Positions 5,512 through 12,304 of a DNA stretch of 14,054 nucleotides are shown one piece after another. Location: assembly GCA_023245115.1 (NCBI GenBank), contig JAHFKX010000013.1, forward strand, positions 1-14,054, given 5' to 3'. Under the pieces are notes generated by a model that was not told the origin of the DNA, made no database searches, and was given only the letters and a program-made list of their open reading frames with translations. This stretch comes from Candidatus Woesearchaeota archaeon. Lineage in GTDB: Archaea; Nanobdellota; Nanobdellia; UBA10117. The translations under genes were made by a program, and so were the position numbers. Numbering within the stretch: the first letter of the stretch is position 1; every line of letters begins with the position of its first letter.

Positions 5512-6312
5512 ATGGGCTCGCATAACTTGCAGGAGATTCTTAGGGATTTGGAAGCACCAGTAGAAGAAAAAACTATTAACGTAACAATAGATAAAAATTT
5601 AGAAAACAACATCAAAAAAATTTTTGAAATTTATAAATTACAATTGGAATACGAACCGGATATTATTTTTGCTCATGACAGCACTTTTGAAGCAAGCCTT
5701 AGAGACTTGTCTCGCGTACAAATAACACCAAATATCCTAACTGAATTTTTGCTTTGTCTATCAGTCCGTTATGAACCATATAATATTAAGTTTTTTCAAA
5801 ATACAGACCTAAGAACAGGCTTATTTATTTCCGCGCTCGTCCAAAGGGCATATGATTTAAACTATAATAATTTCAAGTTAATTTTACTGGAGCCCCTAGA
5901 TAGATTACGTTACATGCTTGGCTGCCTAAAGGGAAAAAGTCATAGGCGTTTGAAAGTATCAGTTACGTGCAGTTATTTTGGTAACTATTTTGGGGGAGAC
6001 GCAGAGTATGTCGATTTTAACCTTCGCGGCTCCGTCGGAGAAAGTTGCCTAGCAGCATCTGAATCTTGTAGTCTACACTTATTCGGAAATGTATCTGGCG
6101 GTTTGGGCAGTAATGCGCGCAACTTAAACGCATACGTTTCTGGCAGAGTTAGTGATTTGCCCATGGTTCACGCCGCGACTTCTGTGCTCAAGGCTAGGCA
6201 GTTGCCAGGCGATAATGACTTTGCTATTACCATAAAGCAATTTCTTTATGCGGGCTCTAAGATTTATAAAATTAAAGACGACGGCTCAGAGGAGCTACTA
6301 ATTTCTAAGTGA
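5512..6312 (+). CDS. Hypothetical protein, 266 aa
   Basis: I do not recognise this protein. There is no signal peptide or membrane segment. The N-terminal half is helical and charged (for example KTINVTIDKNLENNIKKIF). Residues about 140-225 are rich in G, S, N and short alternating hydrophobic residues (RGSVGESCLAASESCSLHL, then NVSGGLGSNARNLNAYVSG), a look common in stacked beta-strand folds such as beta-helices. Several cysteines lie in this half, but without a zinc-knuckle spacing. The leaderless ATG at 5512 is supported by a TATA box at the expected distance. Its 3' end overlaps the convergent thioredoxin-like gene by 15 nt. It could be a surface-sugar-related or regulatory protein; nothing in the sequence decides. 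Confidence 0.85.
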   Translation: MGSHNLQEILRDLEAPVEEKTINVTIDKNLENNIKKIFEIYKLQLEYEPDIIFAHDSTFEASLRDLSRVQITPNILTEFLLCLSVRYEPYNIKFFQNTDLRTGLFISALVQRAYDLNYNNFKLILLEPLDRLRYMLGCLKGKSHRRLKVSVTCSYFGNYFGGDAEYVDFNLRGSVGESCLAASESCSLHLFGNVSGGLGSNARNLNAYVSGRVSDLPMVHAATSVLKARQLPGDNDFAITIKQFLYAGSKIYKIKDDGSEELLISK

Positions 6313-6933
6313 TTCACTTATGGCCAGGCTAAGCTCCTTACTTCCGCGATAGCCCTCGTATTTTTTGTTTCCAATGATTATTGCTGGCACGCTCGTCACG
6401 TTGTAATTGCCCTTCAGTATTTTAGTGGCTGGCAAATTCGAATTCACATCAAACGAATATACCATTACCTTTGGGTTTTTTTCTTTCTGCGCTAAGAGCA
6501 GTGGGCCTTGCAGCTTGCAGTCATCGCAGTCCGTGTTTGAGTAGAAATAAAGAATCGGCACATAGTTTGACTTGCATTCTTTGTTGTTCTTCTGGACCGC
6601 AAGCCAGTGCTTTATTTCCAGCAGCGCGTAATATTTTTTGAGATTCTCAAAATCTTTTGCGCTGGACTGCCGCTCCATATAATCTAGCTTTGGACCGAGG
6701 TCGCCAAGCCTTGTGCCAAGCTCCTCAAGGCCGGCAAGGTTGCACGGGTTTTCGGCCAGCAGGCTCGATTCTATTTCGAGGCTGACTGTATCTATTTGAA
6801 TCTCATCCTGTGCTCTTTGAAGTGACTCGAACTTTGATTCCACGAGCGTCGAGCTTGCATAAAATCCAAGCAGGAAAATAAACGCCGTAAAAATCAGCGC
6901 GATAACTATGCGCTTTGCTATTCTTCCAACCAT
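6298..6933 (-). CDS. Membrane-anchored thioredoxin-fold protein with a CDDC site
   Basis: A 211-residue protein. A single membrane helix near the N terminus (about 8-25, after basic MVGRIAKR) is followed by a coiled, charged linker (30-110), then a thioredoxin-like domain: VPILYFYSNTDCDDCK with CxxC at 136-139, and VTSVPAIIIG with the expected cis-proline P183. Extra cysteines are at 64 and 120. With one N-terminal anchor the domain probably faces outward, where a CxxC protein would form, reduce or shuffle disulfides. The ATG is one base after the stop of the upstream partner (TAG-T-ATG), so the two are co-transcribed and probably translationally coupled. Possible clients are the cysteine-bearing partner, the S-layer protein (two cysteines) and the six-cysteine surface protein in the same block. 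Confidence 0.88.
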   Translation of the reverse strand: MVGRIAKRIVIALIFTAFIFLLGFYASSTLVESKFESLQRAQDEIQIDTVSLEIESSLLAENPCNLAGLEELGTRLGDLGPKLDYMERQSSAKDFENLKKYYALLEIKHWLAVQKNNKECKSNYVPILYFYSNTDCDDCKLQGPLLLAQKEKNPKVMVYSFDVNSNLPATKILKGNYNVTSVPAIIIGNKKYEGYRGSKELSLAISESLRN

Positions 6934-6934
6934 A

Positions 6935-7612
6935 CTAAACTCGTATTCCTAACAAATTCATGCCCAGCTTGTCGGCAGCGAAAATTAACTCATCGCCAGT
7001 TGGTGCAGATATCACGACGCAGCGGTTGTTGGATGCATCTATCCCAATAGATGTTTTACTCGCGAATTTAAGCTCTATTACTGTAACGCCTGCATTTGCA
7101 TCGCTGCATTTTTTTATTGGAATGTCGGGATTAATCGGATTTGAATCCTGCGTGAATGCCCCCGTTGTGTCTATTTTGTATAAACTTGTGATGCGAGAAA
7201 TTTCTGCCGCTGCGACTGCAAGCTTGCCACGCTCCTGTGGGTTGTTTGGGTCAAACGAAATGTATATTTTTTGAGTGTTGAGTATTAAATCCAGAACTCC
7301 GTCGAAGAACGGGATATTGCCTGCCTGCCGCGGGTCTAATCTAAACGCAATTGGAACCTTTTGACTTCCGATCGCAGTGTATGTGCCGTACGTGCCGTCA
7401 TCCAGCGTGTAAAATGCATACCCTGAGATTTGAAATGCATTCTTTGGAAGTTTCTGCTGGCCATTGCCGCCAAAGATATCGCCTGAAAAGCCTGCCACTA
7501 CCCATGCAACCATAAAAAAAACGAGTGCTACTACAAATATCTTTGTCCATGGCGACTTCTTCTTTTCTAAGTCCAGCGGCTTTATGAATTCTTTTGGCTG
7601 ATCATCTGTCAT
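6935..7612 (-). CDS. Single-TM membrane-anchored protein of unknown function, partner of the CDDC protein
   Basis: A 225-residue protein: an acidic/basic cytoplasmic N terminus (MTDDQPKEFIKPLDLEKKK), one membrane helix (about 24-42), and an outer domain with strands and short helices. It carries DGTYGTYTAIG, AFRLDPRQAGNIPF and a C-terminal GDELIFAADKLGMNLLG helix, and only two outer cysteines (169 and 198), so a single disulfide is possible. I do not recognise a named family; similar anchored proteins next to thioredoxin-fold genes occur in DPANN genomes as far as I recall. The start is well supported: GAGGTG at 7617-7622 ends 4 nt before the ATG, and an ATTTAAAT TATA box lies upstream. It is the first gene of a two-gene operon. 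Confidence 0.85.
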   Translation of the reverse strand: MTDDQPKEFIKPLDLEKKKSPWTKIFVVALVFFMVAWVVAGFSGDIFGGNGQQKLPKNAFQISGYAFYTLDDGTYGTYTAIGSQKVPIAFRLDPRQAGNIPFFDGVLDLILNTQKIYISFDPNNPQERGKLAVAAAEISRITSLYKIDTTGAFTQDSNPINPDIPIKKCSDANAGVTVIELKFASKTSIGIDASNNRCVVISAPTGDELIFAADKLGMNLLGIRV

Positions 7613-7616
7613 ATCA

Positions 7617-7652
7617 CACCTCGCATTTATTAAAATCGAAAGGGATTTAAAT
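7617..7652 (-). promoter_or_regulatory. TATA box and Shine-Dalgarno of the two-gene redox operon
   Basis: ATTTAAAT (7645-7652) is a palindromic TATA box on the minus strand. Transcription about 25 nt downstream would begin near 7623, leaving a leader of roughly 11 nt that consists almost only of the Shine-Dalgarno GAGGTG (7617-7622). Confidence 0.6.
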
Positions 7653-7689
7653 GTTGCGATTATGCGCGCAGACGGGAATAAAGTTTAAA

Positions 7690-7727
7690 ATTTTAAAAAA
7701 TAAAAAAGAAAAGGGGTTTTTAACCCC
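7690..7727 (-). terminator. Strong hairpin/T-tract terminator of the S-layer gene
   Basis: In the minus-strand transcript a GGGGTT/AACCCC stem (plus-strand arms 7713-7718 and 7722-7727, 3-nt loop) starts about 9 nt after the S-layer stop. A long T-rich tract follows (TTTTCTTTTTTATTTTTT and onward). This is the clearest terminator in the window, fitting a very highly expressed gene. Confidence 0.85.
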
Positions 7728-7736
7728 CGGATTTAT

Positions 7737-10106
7737 TTACGCAACTGTTGGAGCAGACACTGTTATTACGCCAGCCGAGCTGGTAACAGTGACATCTTTG
7801 CCCTTCAATTTGTCAGCGTAGGACGCATAGTCCTTCAACACTGTTGATGCATCTCTCGTGTTGCTTGCGCTCCACCCTGCAACAATCAATGCTGTTTTTG
7901 TTCCGCCGAACGCATTTTCGACTAACTTCAACATTGCGGCATTTTGTGGTACACCAGAATCGGTGCCTGTGCTTGGGTATGTCTTGCCCATTGCGCTTGC
8001 TGTCAGCCTGTTAACTGCAGGACCACCAACCAATATACTATGGAAGGCTGTCTTGTCAGTTACTTCTGTGTCCAGCTTTGCTACTGGTACGCCAGCTACA
8101 GAACTGACCTGCACTGCTCCGCCTGTTTGTGACACTGTTGTCTCTGGGCCGACTATTGATACCTTAGCCCTTACAGCATCTCCCGGTATACGGAACTTAG
8201 CACGGTTCGAGGCGCCATTGCTCTTCGGGTCAACGATTACTATTCCGTACTGCGTCCTTGCGTTACTTGTCTTTGTTCCAAGCAGTACTCCGCCAGCAGT
8301 CGAGCCATACGCAACTGAACCATTCCAAACGATTTCGTTGGCCTCTTCTGCGTTGGCTGTTGCACCCAATGTGTCAAAATCTGTGGCGGAAGTTCCTAAC
8401 CACACATCTATGTTGTCCGTTCCGTCAGTTATGTATCCATTGTCATCTATTACATCCAGTGTCAAGTTCCATGGGTCGTAAGACGCGCCTTGGCTCTTAA
8501 CGCTGCCGCCAGTGAACAACTCTAAATCAACGTTTGTTGACTTTGTGTTTTCATATTCTACATTTGCAAATGCATTCGAATGATTGTTCTTTAGCGTCGA
8601 CGTGGTAAAGTTCATTGTCGCTGCCAAGGCAACCTTATTCGTAGACAGGTCTTTGTAGAACACATCTGTCAGGTTGAAGTCGCTGTCGTTCTGGCTTAGC
8701 CATATCTGCGATACTTTTTTGTTGACTCCGCCTGCGGTCACTTTTAGTGCGCCGGACTTGTCAGATTCTATCGCAAATGATGGCTCGGTTGTCTGGCCTG
8801 CATACGCGGCTCCTGCCTGGCTGAAATCTGCAGAGCTTTCGAACCTTACGGTCACAGTTACGTATTTGTCGTCTGCTACTGTAAGCTTGTCAAATGTTAC
8901 TGCATATCCACCAGACGGGAAATCGTATTTTCCGCCAACGGTTATTGGATTGTCCGAGTTGTCGTTTATTAAGTACTGGTTGTGAATACCTAATATCGGA
9001 CCAGTTCCAGATGTCAGGACTGTTGCTGCTTTGTCTGTTAAGTTCGCAGTGTCCCATGTCCAGTCAGGGTCATCCTTCTTGCAGCCTACTCTGTGCCATG
9101 CTGCTGCGCAAGGTACAATGAACTTATCGCCTGTGTTGTATGTTACAACTGCATCTGTTCCAAGGATTAACGTTGCTGATCTTTCAGCGAGCGCGTCCGA
9201 GTAGAACGTGTCTGCAACATTGACATCAATTCCATTTACAGTTTCAGTTCCTGTTACCGTCTGTACGACACCGTCAACATCCACAATTATTGGTGGGTTC
9301 GACGTTGCTGAACCGACGTTCTTCAGGGTTACTTTCTTACCTTCGATAGTGACTGTGTCACCAACGTTCAAGAAGACTTCCTCTCCAACTCGGGCTGTGA
9401 ACTCTGTTCCTGCATTTGTGTCGGAACCCATCTTTGCTGAAGTTATCTTCATGTTCTTACCCAAAAACTTTATGGCTAATGGGTCTGCTGTTGATGCCTT
9501 GGATATGTTAATAGACGTGTCGAACACGTAGTAGTACGCCAAAGCCTTTTTGTCAGTTTCTATGAAGACGCCCTCTTTGTAGTCATCATCTGCGCTTGTC
9601 AGAGAAGTCATTATCTGTGGACCACCGACTGGGCCTTCCCTTGTTCCGACTGGCATTGTTGCATTTCTTAACACTATTTTGTCCTTTACTGTGTATGTGT
9701 TACCCTGGAAGGTTACTGTTGTATCCTGCAGGCCTGCAACATCATCTTTTCCAAGCTCTGTGTCGAATCCACCCCTGGATGATGCACCAATTACAGAACC
9801 TAACATTACGTCCTGTGTCTTCCCGCCAACTGTGGTTGTTGTTCCACTGCCTGGCACGGCTGTTGTGGCTGCTTGAGCCAAAGTTGCTGCGATGTCGGCT
9901 GCACCTATTACGTCTGCTGGTGCTGCGTCTGCACCGACTACTACAAGTCCTACCCACTTACCATTCGCTACGAACGGTGCTGGATAATCTGCTAAGTCGG
10001 CTGCTGCTACGCCCGCAAACATTGTTGCGCCTAACATTACAGAAGTCGTCGCTATTGCTGCTATTCGTTTTATTGCTGTTTTAGCCTTTAAGGCAAAATT
10101 TGCCAT
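7737..10106 (-). CDS. Major S-layer protein
   Basis: A 789-residue secreted protein that probably forms the cell's paracrystalline coat. The N terminus MANFALKAKTAIKRIAAIATT, then a hydrophobic run and AGVAAA (cleavage near 35-36), is a Sec signal peptide. The mature part starts PAPFVANGKWVGLVVVGADAAPADVIGA, the hallmark start of methanogen/DPANN S-layer proteins, and ends LIVAGWSASNTRDASTVL...ITVSAP, matching their C-terminal domain. Between them is a beta-rich, Ser/Thr/Asp-rich body with nine N-x-S/T sequons and two cysteines at 333 and 342. Of the two in-frame ATGs (10112 and 10106), the second is chosen: GGAGGT at 10113-10118 would touch the first ATG but lies 6 nt from the second. It has its own TATA box and a strong terminator. 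Confidence 0.95.
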   Translation of the reverse strand: MANFALKAKTAIKRIAAIATTSVMLGATMFAGVAAADLADYPAPFVANGKWVGLVVVGADAAPADVIGAADIAATLAQAATTAVPGSGTTTTVGGKTQDVMLGSVIGASSRGGFDTELGKDDVAGLQDTTVTFQGNTYTVKDKIVLRNATMPVGTREGPVGGPQIMTSLTSADDDYKEGVFIETDKKALAYYYVFDTSINISKASTADPLAIKFLGKNMKITSAKMGSDTNAGTEFTARVGEEVFLNVGDTVTIEGKKVTLKNVGSATSNPPIIVDVDGVVQTVTGTETVNGIDVNVADTFYSDALAERSATLILGTDAVVTYNTGDKFIVPCAAAWHRVGCKKDDPDWTWDTANLTDKAATVLTSGTGPILGIHNQYLINDNSDNPITVGGKYDFPSGGYAVTFDKLTVADDKYVTVTVRFESSADFSQAGAAYAGQTTEPSFAIESDKSGALKVTAGGVNKKVSQIWLSQNDSDFNLTDVFYKDLSTNKVALAATMNFTTSTLKNNHSNAFANVEYENTKSTNVDLELFTGGSVKSQGASYDPWNLTLDVIDDNGYITDGTDNIDVWLGTSATDFDTLGATANAEEANEIVWNGSVAYGSTAGGVLLGTKTSNARTQYGIVIVDPKSNGASNRAKFRIPGDAVRAKVSIVGPETTVSQTGGAVQVSSVAGVPVAKLDTEVTDKTAFHSILVGGPAVNRLTASAMGKTYPSTGTDSGVPQNAAMLKLVENAFGGTKTALIVAGWSASNTRDASTVLKDYASYADKLKGKDVTVTSSAGVITVSAPTVA

Positions 10107-10112
10107 TCTCAT

Positions 10113-10151
10113 ACCTCCGATATTTATGAAAACGGAAAAGGTGTTTATAAG
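10113..10151 (-). promoter_or_regulatory. S-layer promoter and Shine-Dalgarno
   Basis: CTTATAAAC (minus strand, 10143-10151) is a good TATA box. Starting about 25 nt downstream, near 10122, gives a leader of about 16 nt up to the ATG at 10106. GGAGGT (10113-10118) is the strongest Shine-Dalgarno in the window. It decides the start codon, because its spacing to the ATG at 10106 is 6 nt but to the ATG at 10112 is zero. Confidence 0.75.
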
Positions 10152-10183
10152 TATTATGGTGTGATTGGATTATTTATGCACTA

Positions 10184-10600
10184 TTAACGACAATAGCCAC
10201 CATCTTGCGCACATGCCTTGCCTTCAGTTGCACAGTCATAAGTTGTAGAGCCTGCCGAACCATCTGGATTGCAGAAATATTCTACGATTGCAGTTCCGTT
10301 ACCGTATCCTGCGCCTGAACCGGGCGCACAGCGATCTCTCAGTTGATTTCCAGAGCTGTCGGTCGCAGTTCCAACTTGATAATAATTTACGCCGCCATCT
10401 GTATCTGTACAACCATTAGTTGAAGCTGGCGCAGGCGCATTCTTTGGCACATATGTGTAAGTATACTTTGCAGTTGTGCCTGTTGAGGTTGCCTTCCTTT
10501 GAACAGTCAGATAATCACCCGTGAGGCCATTTGAAGCAACAGCTACTATCCCAACTACTAAAACTGCTGCTAAAAGCCAGATTCCTAAGTTATTAGCCAT
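10184..10600 (-). CDS. Membrane-anchored cysteine-rich surface protein with DPANN-type repeat domain
   Basis: A 138-residue protein. Residues about 5-24 (LGIWLLAAVLVVGIVAVAS) form one membrane anchor or uncleaved signal, then a Thr/Pro-rich linker (36-62), then a domain with six cysteines (64, 91, 110, 123, 130, 137). Its pattern is C-T-D-x-DGG-x-NYY, later DRC, then VEYFC. This matches a repeat domain (C-x-DxDGG...YY...D-x-C...L-x-EYYC) that I know from secreted proteins of DPANN archaea, usually in several copies; here there is one. An even cysteine count and an outer location suggest disulfides. One NGT sequon is at 101-103. GAGGT at 10608-10612 lies 7 nt before the ATG. The gene lies upstream of the S-layer gene, which has its own promoter. 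Function is unknown; a minor surface or S-layer-linked protein is plausible. Confidence 0.88.
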   Translation of the reverse strand: MANNLGIWLLAAVLVVGIVAVASNGLTGDYLTVQRKATSTGTTAKYTYTYVPKNAPAPASTNGCTDTDGGVNYYQVGTATDSSGNQLRDRCAPGSGAGYGNGTAIVEYFCNPDGSAGSTTYDCATEGKACAQDGGYCR

Positions 10601-10607
10601 TTAATTA

Positions 10608-10640
10608 CCTCGTAAATTATATTTAGTAATAGTATATAAA
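10608..10640 (-). promoter_or_regulatory. TATA box and Shine-Dalgarno of the cysteine-rich protein gene
   Basis: TTTATATAC (minus strand, 10632-10640) is centred 25 nt upstream of about 10611, so the expected transcript starts with the GAGGT Shine-Dalgarno (10608-10612), giving a leader of about 11 nt before the ATG at 10600. Confidence 0.6.
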
Positions 10641-10657
10641 TCTATGTATACAAATGC

Positions 10658-10666
10658 TTTTATAAT
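10658..10666 (+). promoter_or_regulatory. TATA box for the SDR gene
   Basis: TTTTATAAT is centred 25 nt upstream of the ATG at 10687. This supports leaderless initiation there rather than at the in-frame TTG at 10675. Confidence 0.65.
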
Positions 10667-10686
10667 TTGTTATTTTGCATTTGCAG

Positions 10687-11733
10687 ATGGAAAAGCAAAA
10701 AACGTATTTGATAACTGGCGGCTCCGGCTTTTTGGGCAATCACTTGGGAATTTTTCTGCTGGCAAAGGGAATGAAGGTCCGGCTGGCCGATGTGAACCCG
10801 TTAGAGAATGAAAACCTGATTGGGAAAGTTGAGTTTCTGCAGGGCGATGTTCGTAATTCTGAATTTATGGAAACAGCAACGAAAGATGTTGATGTTGTCA
10901 TCCACGCCGCGGCTTCGCTGCCAATAGTCGCTTCGCATGAAACAATACAAAGTACAAATGTTGGCGGAACAAGAACTGTGCTTGCTGCCTGCCTGAAAAA
11001 TAAAGTTCCGCGTGTTGTACACATTTCCACGACAGCAGTATATGGCGTCCCACGGTTCCATCCTATCTTCGAAACAAGCGAAATAAAACCACTGGGCCCT
11101 TACGGCGAAACAAAATGGGAGGCCGAGGGCATCTGCCGCGAGTTCCGCGAGAAGGGTTTGTTCATTTCAATTATCCGGCCAAAAACTTTTTTGGGGCCAG
11201 AACGCTTAGGCGTCTTCCAGATTTTATTTGATTGGATACGGCGAGGGAAAAAAATTTATATTATTGGAAATGGGAAGAACCGCTATCAATTGCTTTCTGT
11301 CTCTGACCTGATAGATGCAATCTGGCTGGCCGCAAATTCTGAAAAATCAAACACTGAGTTTAATGTTGGCGCAAATGAGTTTGCAACTTTGGGTGAGGAC
11401 TTGCAGGCCGTCCTGAATTTCGCAAAATCCGGCTCGAGACTAATGCCATTGCCGGCAAAACCAGTGCAGTTTATTTTACGGCTGCTTGAAATTACAAAAC
11501 TCTCACCGCTCGTGCAGTGGCAGTATGAAACTATGGATAAAGATTCATTCGTGGAGGTTTCAAAGGCTGAAAAAATACTTGGCTGGAAACCAAAAAAATC
11601 TAACTCTGAAACTCTGATTGAAAATTATGCATGGTATTTAGAACATTGGCGGGAATATGAGGGAAGGGTCGGCATGACACATAAAGTCCCTTGGGACCAG
11701 AAGATACTAAAGATTGTAAGGATGTTTTCATAG
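10687..11733 (+). CDS. NAD-dependent epimerase/dehydratase (extended SDR, sugar-nucleotide type)
   Basis: A 348-residue Rossmann-fold enzyme of the extended short-chain dehydrogenase/reductase family. TGGSGFLG (10-17) is the NAD-binding G-x-x-G-x-x-G loop, GDVRN (53-57) holds the adenine-contacting Asp, and HAAA follows at 73-76. VHISTTAVYG (111-120) provides the catalytic Ser/Thr, and Y139-x3-K143 (YGETK) is the active-site pair. The C terminus ends with the usual sugar-binding region and LGWKPK. Such enzymes epimerise or dehydrate UDP-, GDP- or dTDP-sugars, though some relatives act on sterols or flavonoids; the substrate cannot be read here. Its neighbours (S-layer, GT2, GT-C-like genes) point to making sugars for surface glycans. 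The ATG at 10687 fits the TATA spacing. Confidence 0.9.
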   Translation: MEKQKTYLITGGSGFLGNHLGIFLLAKGMKVRLADVNPLENENLIGKVEFLQGDVRNSEFMETATKDVDVVIHAAASLPIVASHETIQSTNVGGTRTVLAACLKNKVPRVVHISTTAVYGVPRFHPIFETSEIKPLGPYGETKWEAEGICREFREKGLFISIIRPKTFLGPERLGVFQILFDWIRRGKKIYIIGNGKNRYQLLSVSDLIDAIWLAANSEKSNTEFNVGANEFATLGEDLQAVLNFAKSGSRLMPLPAKPVQFILRLLEITKLSPLVQWQYETMDKDSFVEVSKAEKILGWKPKKSNSETLIENYAWYLEHWREYEGRVGMTHKVPWDQKILKIVRMFS

Positions 11734-11739
11734 AAAACC

Positions 11740-11746
11740 TTATAAA
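11740..11746 (+). promoter_or_regulatory. TATA box for the GTPase gene
   Basis: TTATAAA begins 6 nt after the SDR stop and is centred 25 nt upstream of the ATG at 11768. The GTPase is therefore expected to have its own leaderless transcript. Confidence 0.7.
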
Positions 11747-11767
11747 TGTTACCATACAGATAACCTA

Positions 11768-12304
11768 ATGACAGGAACATTCATACAAAAAGTTTGCCTG
11801 CTCGGCAGGCCTGCAGTAGGAAAGACGCAGGTAGTTGAGAGATTTGTTCACAACGCTTTTGATGGCCATTACATTCAAACGATTGGCATAAACATCGTTT
11901 CGAGGCGTGAGGCATTGCGCTTCAAAAAACAAGACTATGTTATAACAGATTTAATTTGGGACATTAATGGAAAGTTTTTAGACAGCCAGCCAAACCTGTT
12001 GCGAACATACTTACAGGGAACAAGCGGCGTAATCGTTATGTATGATGCAACAAACCGTGCAACAGTTGCCGAACTAACAGCCACACTGCGCCAGTTAAAA
12101 GAATTTTGGCGGGAAGTACCTGTTGTTTTCCTTGCAAATAAAGTTGATTTGGAAGATACAGTTAGACTGGAGGAGCGTGTCTTATCAGGCATTGCCTCTG
12201 AATGGGACGCGGATTATTTTTACACGAGCGCAAAAACCGGGAAAAACATACCTGCTGCATTTACAGCACTTAACAAAGCAATAATAGCTCGCGGGTGTAT
12301 TTAA
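11768..12304 (+). CDS. Ras-superfamily small GTPase (Rab-like, degenerate catalytic residues)
   Basis: A 178-residue single-domain GTPase. G1 is GRPAVGKT (13-20), G2 threonine is in TIG (38-40), G3 is DING (65-68), G4 is NKVD (124-127), and G5 is TSAK (153-156). The region WDINGKFLDSQPNLLRTYLQG, then GVIVMYDATN, aligns with the Rab/Ras switch II and following strand (WDTAGQ...GVILVYD). Two positions that matter for GTP hydrolysis are unusual: the Ras Gly12 equivalent is Pro15 and the Gln61 equivalent is Lys69. Intrinsic hydrolysis may therefore be slow or work differently. The protein ends GCI, with a cysteine two residues before the end; this is not a CaaX box. Archaeal Ras-like GTPases are known but their partners are mostly unknown. 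It converges with the 531-aa gene, stops overlapping in TTAA. Confidence 0.9.
   Translation: MTGTFIQKVCLLGRPAVGKTQVVERFVHNAFDGHYIQTIGINIVSRREALRFKKQDYVITDLIWDINGKFLDSQPNLLRTYLQGTSGVIVMYDATNRATVAELTATLRQLKEFWREVPVVFLANKVDLEDTVRLEERVLSGIASEWDADYFYTSAKTGKNIPAAFTALNKAIIARGCI

Noticed and set aside
9596..10084. 162-codon plus-strand frame opposite the S-layer gene
   Set aside because: Leu-rich shadow of the biased S-layer codons; the same holds for the other plus-strand frames between 7858 and 9876.
10107..10112. First ATG (10112) as the S-layer start
   Set aside because: The Shine-Dalgarno GGAGGT touches it directly; the second ATG at 10106 has the workable 6-nt spacing.
10675..10686. TTG at 10675 as the SDR start
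   Set aside because: The TATA box spacing and the N-terminal Rossmann strand both fit the ATG at 10687.
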